Part shown: one piece after another, positions 51,595-61,190 of the stretch
How positions within the stretch are numbered: the stretch's first letter is position 1
Layout of the letters: each line of letters begins with the position of its first letter
DNA from: Isochrysis galbana
Lineage: Eukaryota; Haptophyta; Isochrysidales; Isochrysidaceae
Direction: 5' to 3'
DNA: 64,000 nucleotides
Assembly: GCA_018136815.1 (NCBI GenBank)
Contig: CM030932.1
Coordinates: forward strand, 6,482,315-6,546,314
The notes under the pieces: generated by a model
The model's database searches: none
What the model was told of the DNA's origin: nothing
Seen by the model: only the letters and a program-made list of their open reading frames with translations
Translations under genes and position numbers: made by a program

Positions 51595-53972
51595 TCAATG
51601 CACCCGCGCGGGAACCTTGCTATCGTGGAGAAATGCTGGTTTAGATTTAAGAGTGTTTCGCTCCAGTGGCGAAGCACCTTGTGGCTGCATGAGTGAGGCC
51701 AATAGCGACTCCGCAGCGGATAGTCGCGCACCGAGATGACGTTCCCGTTGTCTCTCGGCAGCCGCACGAACGAGCGTCTCCGCGGTGATCTGCCCACCAG
51801 CCTTGGCGCTTCCGGTCCGGCTCGTCGATGTTGCCGATGGGTGTGCGGCGACGGGGCGAGTGCTATTCGGTTGCGGCGCGCCACGCCGTGAGCGTGCTGA
51901 GCCCCGCGCTCCCCGCCCTGCACGCCCGCCCGCGCGCCCCCCCCTCGTAGGCACACCTGATGATTTCGTCACGCGCCGCGGCAGTGCCTCGCTGCGCCGT
52001 CCAAACGCCACGCCCACGCCGCGCGCAGCCGCCGCCCCGCCCTCACTGTTGGCGTTAGCTTCAAGCGATGCGCCTTCCATGCCCGCCGCCTGGTCTGCCC
52101 CACCCAACGATTGAGCGGTACCATGGAGCGCCTCGAGCGCAGCCTTCGCCTTGGCCGCTGCCGCTTCCGCGCGCACGGCGTCCTCGGCCTCTTGTCTGAT
52201 CGCCGCCTCCTCTGCATGTGGAAGGCTGGCCTGCAAAACGGGTGGTTGAATTTGCATGCCGAGGCGCTCGAGCATGCGCTGTTGCTCCGCCTGACATACA
52301 TGGTGGAGCGGGAGGGTCGCGATGAGCATCCTACCATGAATTATCAGCGTAGGCGGCAGCGCGCCACCTCGTCAGACAACGTCCATGCTAGTGATTCCGT
52401 CCACGGCTGTTCTTTGGGGCAGCCCTGATCATGTGCACCTCTCGCCAGAGGGCATTGGAAGCCCCTTGCACTCACCGCGGTGTCGTAGGTGTGCCTCAGG
52501 AAGCTGGCCGTGGCGCCGAGAGCGGCCGCGCCATGGTTTAATCGCTGCGCCGTTTGCATACTCTCGCACGCGATGGCACATAGCTCAGCGGCGCTGAGCT
52601 CATTCTCGATGGCGTCTGCTGTGGCCTCAAGCTCACTCATCTGTTTCTCCATGGCTCGAAGGCGGGAAGTAAGTCGACTGGCCGCCTGCGTCGACGGCTC
52701 GTGCTTGGGTACCGAGCACCGCTGCCGCCGTCCGCCGCTGCGCGCCGCAGTAGATGCGCTGAACAGCCATTCTTCGTCCGAGCCCATGTCTGGCAGCACA
52801 CCCTCGGTACTTTCACACTCGGAGCTGTTTGCGGCATTGCACTCCTCTTTAGCAGCATCACCGGCATCCGCATCGAGTTCGCCCCTCGCCTTGGCCATTG
52901 CTAAGATCCGTTCACCTTTCGTGCCCTTCACTTGCTTTTCTGAGGGATGCTTACCGTACTCCGCATCACTGCCGGAATGCTCCACCTTCTCAGCCCCTCG
53001 ACCTGCTGTCACCTCAGTATTAGATGCAGTTATTCGTGTCCCATCGGCGGCAGTTAGGTCAATAACCTGCAGAAACTTCCGCCCCGACTCGCCCAGCATG
53101 CCGGGGAGCACAAACTCGGCGGTTGTGTCGTTGAGAATGTCAGAAGATGATGAATTCGGAGCGAGGCTGACGAGGTCGTGAGGTTGGGCATATGGTACCA
53201 GCACGCGAGCCTGCAGCTGAGACCAAGACGATGGGGCAGGGCACCCAGATGGCGCCGCCCGCGCGCGCTCTTTTGCCGGCACCGAACCGGTCGCGAGCTC
53301 TCCGTCCTGTCCCCGCGGCGTGTCCACAGCATGTGCAAGATCAGCGGATGCGGAATGCGGGGCCGCAGAGCTGGCGGACGGATGCTCCTGGCCCGAAGAA
53401 GCAGCCGAGACATGTTTGGCACTCGTTGCACAGCCAGAAGAGGTATCGGCGTCCACGTTGTTCCCAACAGCCTCACCCAGCATTGAGGTCGCCGAGAGCG
53501 CGCCCTGTGCACTTTGCGCGCCTGAGCCTGGCCTGCCCTCCCCTTCGTTCGCACCCTCGATCAACTCCGCCTGTTTCGTGGCTCCCTCACTGCCTCTTGC
53601 GTTGGCCTCTCCCACCTGGACTCCGCGGCTCCGCCGAGCGATGAGCGCACCCGGCGAGTCGGACGAGTACGGGCGCGGCTCATTGGAGTCCCATGCCAGC
53701 CATGGCGGCTCGCGGTATCTGGGTAGCCCTCCGGCCGACTCGCTCGACGAGCTGGCCTCGCACTCTGCGCGTCTCTCCCTCCGGCGGCGAGCGTCCGCAC
53801 GCCGGTCAGCTGCATGCGGCGGGCCGAGCGGGCGAAGGAGGACGGCGGGCGGCGGGTGGGCGGGCGGGAGCGCGTCCGCCGGACTGATCTGCCGTAAGCG
53901 CAGCAGGCGCGGCCGGTAGAGTCCCGCGTCCGGCGGGAGGGGCGGCGGCGCGGCGCCACCGGTCGGGTCCAT
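51595..53972 (-). CDS. unrecognised two-exon protein with coiled coil
   Basis: Exon 1 is 53972-52476 (ATG MDPTGGAAPPPLPPDAG) and exon 2 is 52290-51595. The intron 52475-52291 is GT-AG and phase 0, giving about 730 residues. The N-terminal region is Pro/Arg-rich. A long Ser/Ala/Glu-rich disordered region follows, then MEKQMSELEATADAIENELS and AEQQRMLERLGM, and an Ala/Glu-rich helix (HAEEAAIRQEAEDAVRAEAA), both likely coiled coils. An Arg/Gly-rich RGGRAGGRAGRGARG patch precedes a final helix ending near QPQGASPL. No named domain is recognised. A cytoskeletal, ciliary or chromatin role cannot be separated. A further 3' exon is possible. Confidence 0.65.
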
Positions 53973-54323
53973 AGCGCGCGGGAGGCGGAGGCGGGAGGGC
54001 GGAGATGGGAGAGATACCGGAAGGGGGGTTGCGAAATAAGGGGCTCGGAGGGCCCGGCCCCCGTGTCTCTCGCCACTCGCCACTCGCCACTTGCGCAGCC
54101 TGCGCTCCGCCCAGACGCTTCGTCCACAGTCGACGACCACTCGAGGAGCGTGCCCGGGAGATTCGTGGCGGGCTTCCAAGCGCTGTGAGGGCGCCACCCT
54201 CCGCCTCATCGTCGGAGGCGAGCGCCAGCGTGCCAGGCAATGGGAATGGGGGAATGGGGGGAAGGGAACCTACACATTATGGATTATGGACATGGTTAAC
54301 ATGGGTTTACTAATGCCGTCTTC

Positions 54324-54460
54324 AACTAAGTTTATACTTGGTTCACCCATGGGGGGGCACGAGCCCCCCCCCTCTCTCCACTCCTCCCCTGCCATTTGCC
54401 ATGGGGACGAAGGAACCACCCATCCTCCTGGCATGCCTTACGGTCAGCCGGTTCCGTCCT
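54324..54460 (+). repeat. dispersed repeat family A, inverted partial copy
   Basis: Starts with the imperfect hairpin AACTAAGTTTATACTTGGTT, then CACCCATGG, the GGGGGGGCACGAGCCCCCCC stem-loop, CTCTCCACTCCTCCCCTGCC and GGAACCACCCATCCTCCTGG. Orientation is opposite to the copies at 29.5, 42.1 and 58.9 kb. Confidence 0.75.
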
Positions 54461-55207
54461 ACATTGTATGGCGGTCAAACAGGTTTTTATTTGAGGATGA
54501 AAAATGATCATCTCACGGTTGAGGCACTTTGAGGAATTTTTCGGTAATATAGAAAGTTCCCAATACCCAACTAGCACATATCCGGGGCCCATTGGGTCCC
54601 AGACCTCCCCCTTGGGTCCCCACAACAAAACGGAATAACCAAATACTGACAAAAGACGCTAAAATCGCAAAGGGCTTAAATAGTAAAGAGCTCAACTTCA
54701 AATCGAGACCGGGCGCGGTGCGTGCCCGTTTTCGACGATCCATGCAGATGGGGGGCCCTTAGGGTTTAGGGCGCCCCGGCCCGAATGCCAGTCCCGTTTT
54801 GCGGGGGGGTAGGCATGTACTAGGGTGAAACTTGTGCACCTGTAGTAGGCTGCTTAGGAGCTTAGGAGGTCTCTAATCTGCCTCATTGATTGGACATGGC
54901 CAAGGACAAAAATATCAGTCCATATGGCACCCCAGCCCAAATACGACCACCCGTTTTAGGGGGGTTGGGCACGTACTAGCGTTTAAAACTCTGGACTCGT
55001 CACTCGTAGTAGTATCATCGTTCCTAGTGTGTGTGGTCTCTCCTCGATGATGATGGTCTCATCGCTCGCGTCGTATCGCCACCCCTCGCTTTCTTCTCAG
55101 AATAGGGTATTTCTTTCTCTCTTCACAGGTTTGAGGGACCCCTTCTCTGCTCCTCTCGGGCTCGCAAGCGAGAGAGAGGGGAGAGAGAGCAGAGAGAGAC
55201 GACGTCG
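54461..55207. other. intergenic region
   Basis: Two similar blocks at about 54780-54830 and 54935-54985 (GCCCGAATGCCAG or GCCCAAATACGAC.., CCCGTTTT.., GTACTAG) suggest a small direct duplication. No gene is seen. Confidence 0.4.
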
Positions 55208-56269
55208 ATGGCGTCCACATCGCGCCTCACCGTCTGGCTGGCGCTCGCGGCGTGTGCGGGGGTGCAGGCGTGGGTGTGTCCGACAAGGCCAGTTGGGCTC
55301 ACTCGTGTGCCCACGCCCTTAATGAAGGGGCGCAAGCAGGGCGACGGGCCCGCCAAGTCGAGCCGGAAGTCGAAAAAGACTCCGGTGCCCTTGTTGCAGA
55401 GGGCAAAGGTCGAGGCGGCAAAGAAGAGGCGGGCCAAGGCGGAGAGCGCGCTCACGCCCACGTTGGTCGCATCGGCACAAGGTGCGTGGCCGTTTGCCCC
55501 AACTCACCTCGCTTGCCCCTCTCGGACTCGCCCCGCCCACCCTGCCCGTCACCCCTTCTCTACGCGTGGTGGCTGCTAAGTGCGAATTCGTTCGCCACCC
55601 CTCCTGACTGGCGTAGGCGAGCGATTCGTGAGCATGTGTCGGAGCGGCGCGAGCGCGCATGCTGTCTTTGCGCGCGCCATTGTTGGTGCCGCGGGCCGCG
55701 ATGGCTCCATTGGCGACGGCAAGTGGATGCGCGTTGGCGATGTGTGCGTCGGGGCAGCTGGCAGTGAAGTCGGCATGGACGTGGTGAGTGCTGCGCAGCT
55801 GCAGAGGAGGTTAGTGTATGAGCAGGCACTCCGTCTATATCCACTTCTCGCTATGTATCATCGCGAAGAAGTGCAGATTGGGCTCGTGGGCGCTGACGCG
55901 GGCGAGCCGGTGCCACTGCCCGAATTTGACCTAAATGGTGAGGAGATTGAGGCGCCAGGTGGACTTGAGGCTATGGAGGACGGCCAGGCCGCCAGTGGCC
56001 GCGGCCTCGCCCCGCTGTTGAACTCGGGAGGATTGATGACAGCGAGAAAGCGCAAAGAGCTGGCCACACAGCTTCTCGGGCGCGCGGCGATGGTTGGATT
56101 CGCCGGCGACGATCTTCCTTCTGGCATCTACCGTTGGGCAGCTTCGGAGGGCGCCAATCTTGGTGCGGGGAAGAAGGACTGGGCGAATTCGCGGAACAAG
56201 CTAGGGAACGACTCCAAGTCAGCTGTCGCGCAGCAGTTTCACGAGACTCTTGGCCTTCGCGGCTCTTGA
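55208..56269 (+). CDS. plastid-targeted protein of unknown function
   Basis: Two exons, 55208-55481 and 55617-56269 (GT-AG, phase 1), giving 308 residues. MASTSRLTVWLALAACAGVQA is a typical signal peptide and is followed by a basic, Ser/Thr-containing segment (WVCPTRPVGLTRV, KSSRKSKKTPVPL). This is the bipartite layout used for import into complex plastids. The mature part has EQALRLYPLLAMYHREEVQIG, an acidic segment, KRKELATQLLGRAAMVGFAG and DWANSRNKLGNDSKSAVAQQ. No family was recognised. A long secreted protein is an alternative reading of the N-terminus. Confidence 0.75.
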
Positions 56270-57032
56270 GCCGCTTGCTCCCCCATATCGCAGTTTGGGC
56301 CGACCTCAGCAACCTGTTGGCAACGTGGCAACACGAGAGGAAGTGCAACAAGTGGCAAATTGCAATGTTGCACTAGCGGATTGACCTGCTCATTCGCGAC
56401 GCCGATGGTTCAAGCCTCGAGAAACCAATTCCTGCCGGTGGTGAAACTTCTGGCTAACAGTCCACCGCGCGGCATCCTTGAGTAGGCCAACTGGCTCACG
56501 CCCTCCGAGGCCTTGGGCGGAGACCCTATGCCTCCACAAGGTTGCCGTTGGATACCTAGTCATCGGATCGACCATCAATATCCTTTACTCACACGTCGTG
56601 CACATCTAATGTCAAGTAGGGCCTTTGACAAGAAATGGTCCTAGCCTGCGTGAATCAGGAGTGCTCCACACGCCATCTATGCACCACATACCAAACTCCA
56701 ACATGGCACAAAGCGTCGTAGATGATGGGGATGCTGATGGATAAGGATTTGGTGAGCGGGAGGAATGAGGCAAGATGATTGAGAGAGGAACTTTTTTTGG
56801 CATGCCCTCACACGGGGCATCCCTAGGCTTTCCTCGGACAGTTGTGTCGGTTTCCATCAATGGGGGATATGTATATGTGCCTTTGTTTCTCCGGCCTCGC
56901 TGAGTGCTTTGCTGGATAAGTAAATGTGTTGGTCGCCCAAGGTTCGGGTTCGGAGGCATTGTGCATTGTTGTGATGCTTTTGTTTGTTGTTGTCCGCTTG
57001 GTTGATCTTTTGGAATGTGAATGTGCACCGAC
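56270..57032. other. intergenic region
   Basis: No credible gene. A 140-codon minus frame (56612-57034) lacks any recognisable domain. Confidence 0.4.
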
Positions 57033-57300
57033 AACCAAGTTTACACTTAGTTCACATGGGGGATGCGCCTCGTGCTCTCCCCCTCAGGCTCCAATTCCCC
57101 TCCGGGGGGCCTGTCGGTCACCCTCAGACTCTGCCTTCTGGCATGAGCTCAGCCATCACCATCCTGACCCAGACCCCCAGTGGGCGCGGGTCAGGAGGCG
57201 CACTCCTTGGCCCACATGGCCCTGCACTCGTACTAACGTACTAACCTTCCCCTTCCCCCCCCCTCCTGGTCACCAGGCAGCCAGGCAGATAGGAGACTGA
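57033..57300 (+). repeat. dispersed repeat family B, second copy, with hairpin
   Basis: Begins with the near-perfect hairpin AACCAAGTTTACACTTAGTT, then CACATGGGGGATGCGCC. The body matches 1220-1395 (TCCTGACCCAGACCCCCAGT, GGGCGCGGGTCAGGA, GGTCACCAGGCAG). Confidence 0.7.
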
Positions 57301-57489
57301 GGAGGGCGCCCAAGGGCAGCGCGCAGCGCGAGGCACGCGAGGGAAAGTCGCGTTCCGTCAAAAGAGGGCCAGGTTATTATTTTTTTTCACCCAGATGTGC
57401 ATGTTTTCTTTTTCAACCAGTCTCCATTGTATTATTTGAGTACAACGCTAATTAAGGAAGCTAACCCAAAACACACAGCAACCCCAAAG

Positions 57490-58059
57490 CTACTGAGTTT
57501 TCATCCTTTTCGTCTTTTTCTCGCACACCTCCTCGTCGATATTCTCGATGTCGTTCTTCTGGCAGGCGACGATGTCGCTCGGCTGATCTTGGGTGGCGAG
57601 ATCCATGATGCGTGCGAGGACGGCCTCCTTGTTCTGCATGTAGAGTTTGCCAGCTGCTCGGCGCACTTGCACCATGGGATCCGCTTCAGCGTACGCGACC
57701 CCCGTGATGTATTCTATGCAGAGGTACGCGACGGCGGCCTCGTCTCCAATGTACTTGGTCTTTGGGATCTTGTCGTACTCGTCAGAGTAGTCGCCGACGA
57801 GCATGAGGGTTGCCTTGCACCAACGGCCCATGTATGGCTTGATCAGTGCCCACATCGACGGGTAGCGTTCCTTGGCCAGGTCCACGCGGAAGTCTCCACA
57901 CCCACGGCCCATGCCAGAGGCTGTGACGAGCAGCATCGCCAGGATGGCGCCGCTCATGCCCTCCTCCATGTGTTCGCAGAACTTGAAGGCTGGGGCGCGG
58001 ATCTCCTCGTAGGTGCGGTGACCGAGTCGCTTGGCGATGAAGACAAAGTACTGGCCCAT
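57490..58059 (-). CDS. MGQYF-type small protein of unknown function
   Basis: 189 residues from the ATG at 58059. The start MGQYFVFIAKRLGHR, the middle EHMEEGMSGAILAMLLVTAS, GCGDFRVD, and MGRWCKATLMLVGDYSDEYD fit a family of small uncharacterised proteins in bacteria, phages and protists. Those open with MGQYF..VN, contain GGGDF, and end with W.GDR..LVGDY. The C-terminus is Lys/Glu-rich and ends KKTKRMKTQ. No intron is seen. Function is unknown. An upstream in-frame extension to 58188 is Pro/His-rich and is rejected as coding. Confidence 0.7.
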   Translation of the reverse strand: MGQYFVFIAKRLGHRTYEEIRAPAFKFCEHMEEGMSGAILAMLLVTASGMGRGCGDFRVDLAKERYPSMWALIKPYMGRWCKATLMLVGDYSDEYDKIPKTKYIGDEAAVAYLCIEYITGVAYAEADPMVQVRRAAGKLYMQNKEAVLARIMDLATQDQPSDIVACQKNDIENIDEEVCEKKTKRMKTQ

Positions 58060-58603
58060 GTCGAAGGAGCGTGGCGTGTGGAGGAGGAGGGGAAGAGGAG
58101 AGCGAGGTGTGGAAAGATGCCTGGGAGGAAGAAGACTCTCTGGAGTTCCAGATGCGTGCACGCCGTGCGCATGATGAGTGGCAATCACATGCGCGGGGTG
58201 GAAAGTGTCGTCAAGAGCCCCCCCCCCCCCGCGTGACTCCGTGCGTAACGAAACATCTCTTATATTGCACGTTTACGTAATTGTGCGGCGGCACGCAGAG
58301 GGAAAAAGTCGGGATGCGCACGCACGGCGTCTCCGCGGGGGGGGGGGGGGGGGGCACCGCGCCGTGCCCAATGCGCACGGCGTGCACAATGGTGCTCAGT
58401 TGATACTATTCATTAAACTGCATGTTTGTGTAGGTGTCGGCCTCAGATGAAAAGCGTTTATGCGCACGCACGGCGTCCCCGCGGGGGAACAGAGAAAGTT
58501 GTTATCCCCCACGCAGTGCTAGCCCTTATTTAATTTTAAATAACTATGGACATTTGATCGCTCAATTCGACTGATGTCCCACAATTGACGGAACGACACC
58601 TGA
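58060..58603. other. intergenic region with poly-C/G runs and a dispersed repeat
   Basis: Poly-C at 58220-58230 and poly-G at 58338-58354. CACGCACGGCGTC and CCGCGGGGG occur twice (58320 and 58468 area). 58538-58603 repeats 13699-13764. Confidence 0.55.
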
Positions 58604-59325
58604 GAGGCAGGAGAGGCCAGGGGCTGAGCCCCAGCCTCCACTGCCCCCAGGGCTGCCCTGCTGGCCCTCTGGGAGCCCCCTCAGGACCCCTGAGAGCAGG
58701 TCGAGGCGCGCGCCATGGGCACGCGCCGCAGGAGAGGGCGAAGAGAGAGTGGAGTGTGGGAGTGCGGAACTCGTCGGTCCCCGAACCGGGGATCAACGAT
58801 AACCGCTCCCCGATTACGTTCGTAAACGGGCGGAGTGAGGGGCTGGCGATAGGTGGAAGAGCGGAGGGAGCGGCGCAAGTTCGCTCAGGGGAGCCCTCTC
58901 TCTTCCCTGCGGCGGGGGCCCATGGCGCGCGCCTGCGGCCCCTCGCTCAGGTCCCCAGATGGCCTGCAGGGCCTGGGAGCACAGCTCAGGGGGCAGGTGA
59001 GGCTGGGGCATGGCCCTGGCCCCTCCTGCCTCTCCCTCGCTGGCGCTCCGAGCCCCTGCGGGTCGACTGGAGCTGGCTGGGGGGTCCTGAACAGGGGGCC
59101 CAGGGGGAGGAGGGGCTGGTCAGAGGAATGGGCAGGCCACGACGGGCCAGGGCGGGCGAGTCAGGCGGGCCTGTAGGGAGGGGAATGGGTCAGCAGGGCA
59201 GTGTGCTCCTGGCAGGCCATCAGGCGTGCCAGGAGAGTGGGTGGATCCTCCCCCATGGCAGGGGAGGAGTGGAGAGAGAGGGGGGCTCGTGCCCCCCCAT
59301 GAGCGAACTAAGTATAAACTTAGTT
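58604..59325 (-). repeat. dispersed repeat family A, full copy plus inverted partial copy
   Basis: 58903-59325 is a full copy ending in the perfect hairpin at 59306-59325. 58604-58745 is the reverse complement of its distal part (CCATGGCGCGCGCCT, CTCTCCTGCCTCTC), so the two lie as an inverted repeat with about 157 bases between. Confidence 0.75.
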
Positions 59326-59800
59326 GATACCGAACGAAGAGAAGAGAGAAGCCTAACGAGCGTCGATTCGCGAATGCGACAAGGTGTCGCGATCGACCTT
59401 TTTGTTTTGGAAGTCGTCTACGTTTCTATGCCCCCTCCTTGTAGGCTAGTCACCGGCGGAGAATCTCGCTACAACCTACATTCGCCTTCTTCGCCCTCGC
59501 CTCCTTCTCCTTGGTCGCCTACCTTGTCGCCGCCTGCTTTGTGCTTTGTGCTTTGTTTGTGCTTTGCCCCTCGCCTAGTGTATTTACCTCCTTGCGTGCC
59601 CCTAGCGTTTTTAGGTTATGTCGCGCGTTCAGGTATCGCCGGTCCAAGGAAACGCCGTCGCTGGCTGGGCGGCTCCTGGCTATTCCGTATGTCCCGTACC
59701 AATATGTCCGCCGGCTCCTCCTCGTCCCTCCCACTCCCCTTGTCACCATCACACCGGTGAGCGCCGGATCTGCCTTTGCGTCCACGCGCACCGGACGATG
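59326..59800 (+). repeat. two LTR ends joined head to head
   Basis: 59326-59381 matches the outer end of the intact element's LTR (GAAGCCTAACGAGNGTCGAT, CGCGAATGCGACA). Four bases later TGTCGCGATCGACCTTTTTG starts the second LTR-like family, which runs to about 59800 and is the inverted counterpart of 18517-18885. The junction GCGACA-AGG-TGTCGC is palindromic. Confidence 0.55.
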
Positions 59801-60662
59801 CGCCTAAGGTACGAGGGGGAGTGGGCGTGAGGGGGAGCGGTGAGTGAGGCGAGCACCGCAGAGGGACCATGCGGAATCCTTCGACACCCAGGGGCCAGGG
59901 GAGGTGGAAAATGAAAATAGTAATAGTGGTTAAAATAATGAGTGAGTGACCGGGCTAGGGCTGCTAAGACCAAGCATAACTGACGAATTCATGATTGCGG
60001 CTTCTACCCAAGCCCGCAGGGGGTCACATAGTTGTCCCAAATGGTCCCTATAGCCCTCCCAGGGCCCCTAGGGACTCCAAATATAGCAGCTACATGTACT
60101 ACAAACGCGATTACAATAGGACCGTCCGCCTCGCGGACTGCGCACATTCTAGGGTTAAAGTAGGAGGAGGGTGGGTGGGTCTCACTGCCGACGATCTCGC
60201 CGCGCGAGCTGTGGCCACGGCGAGTGTGAGGCACGTGGCCTCCTCCCGCCTTGCGAAACGTAAAGAAATGGCCACGGAGAGAAGGAAGAAGCCGCACGTC
60301 GAGCAGAGTGTGCCTGGCGGTCAAAAAAAGAGGCGGGGCGGGGGGGGGGGGGCGGCCGGCGAGGCTCCGCCGCAGGATGTCGTCTCTGTGTGGGCCTCTG
60401 TTTTTGGTTTGAAAGAGACGCGAGAGGCGAGGAGGCGGCTCTCCCTCTCTGCGCTGCGGGGGGTCTCCCCCCCCCCCCCGGCTCTCCTCTCCTCCTCCCC
60501 GTTTCCTTCCCTTCTTCTTCCTCCTCCTCCTCCTCCTCTTCGTCGTCTTCTTCTTCTTCCTTTTCTTCTTCTTCCTCATCGTCCTCCTCACCGCAGGTTG
60601 GTTTGTGAGTGGGTGCGAGACTGATGGTGCACAGCTCTCACCTGAGCTCTTTCCCCCCTCCA

Positions 60663-60701
<39 letters not shown>

Positions 60702-61190
60702 CTCTCTTCCTCGCAGCACCCTCCGACCCACCCCACACAGGCGGTCTCTTCTCCCTCTCTCCCCTCCTCAGCGAGAGATCCCGACGGAGGGAGGGGGAGG
60801 GGGGCGGGGGGGAGGGGGGCGGGGCAGGCACCCTCTATCTCTCTCTCATCTCCCGACGAACCTCCTCCTCTCCCCCCCCCCCCACCTGTCGGTTCTCGCC
60901 CTCTCCTCAACTCTTCTCTCTCCCCTCTCCTCTTTCTGTAAACTCTCCGTCCACACAGAAAATCTCCCCGCCCTTCTCTCCTTCCGCTCTCTCTCTCTCC
61001 CTCCGCAATTGCGACACAGGTCGGGGGGGAGGCGACAAAGCTATCTCTCCCTCCCTCTCCCTCAGTCTCTCCCTCTCTCCCTCTCTCCCCCCCCTTTCCC
61101 TCCCTCCCTCCCTCTCTCTCTCCTCCCTTTCCTCTCCCTTCCCCCCACTCCCCCCTCTCTCTGCCTTCTCCGGCTGGCCCGCGGCGTGTG
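59801..61190. other. low-complexity intergenic region upstream of the coiled-coil gene
   Basis: 59880-59955 repeats the GACACCCAGG..GTGAGTGACCGGGCTA unit. (CCT)n/(TTC)n tracts lie at 60480-60600, (CT)n at 60665-60700 and CTCC tracts at 60960-61160. Ser/Leu/Pro or Arg/Glu frames are artefacts. A 5' exon of the next gene could be hidden here. Confidence 0.5.

Noticed and set aside
52344-54209. Starting the coiled-coil protein at 54209
   Set aside because: Sequence before the ATG at 53972 is Arg/Pro low-complexity and lacks a convincing start; part overlaps a neighbouring repeat-rich region.
58746-58902. tRNA-like segment between the inverted family A copies
   Set aside because: A GGTTCGGGGA-like word suggested a B box, but no cloverleaf with matching acceptor stem could be drawn.
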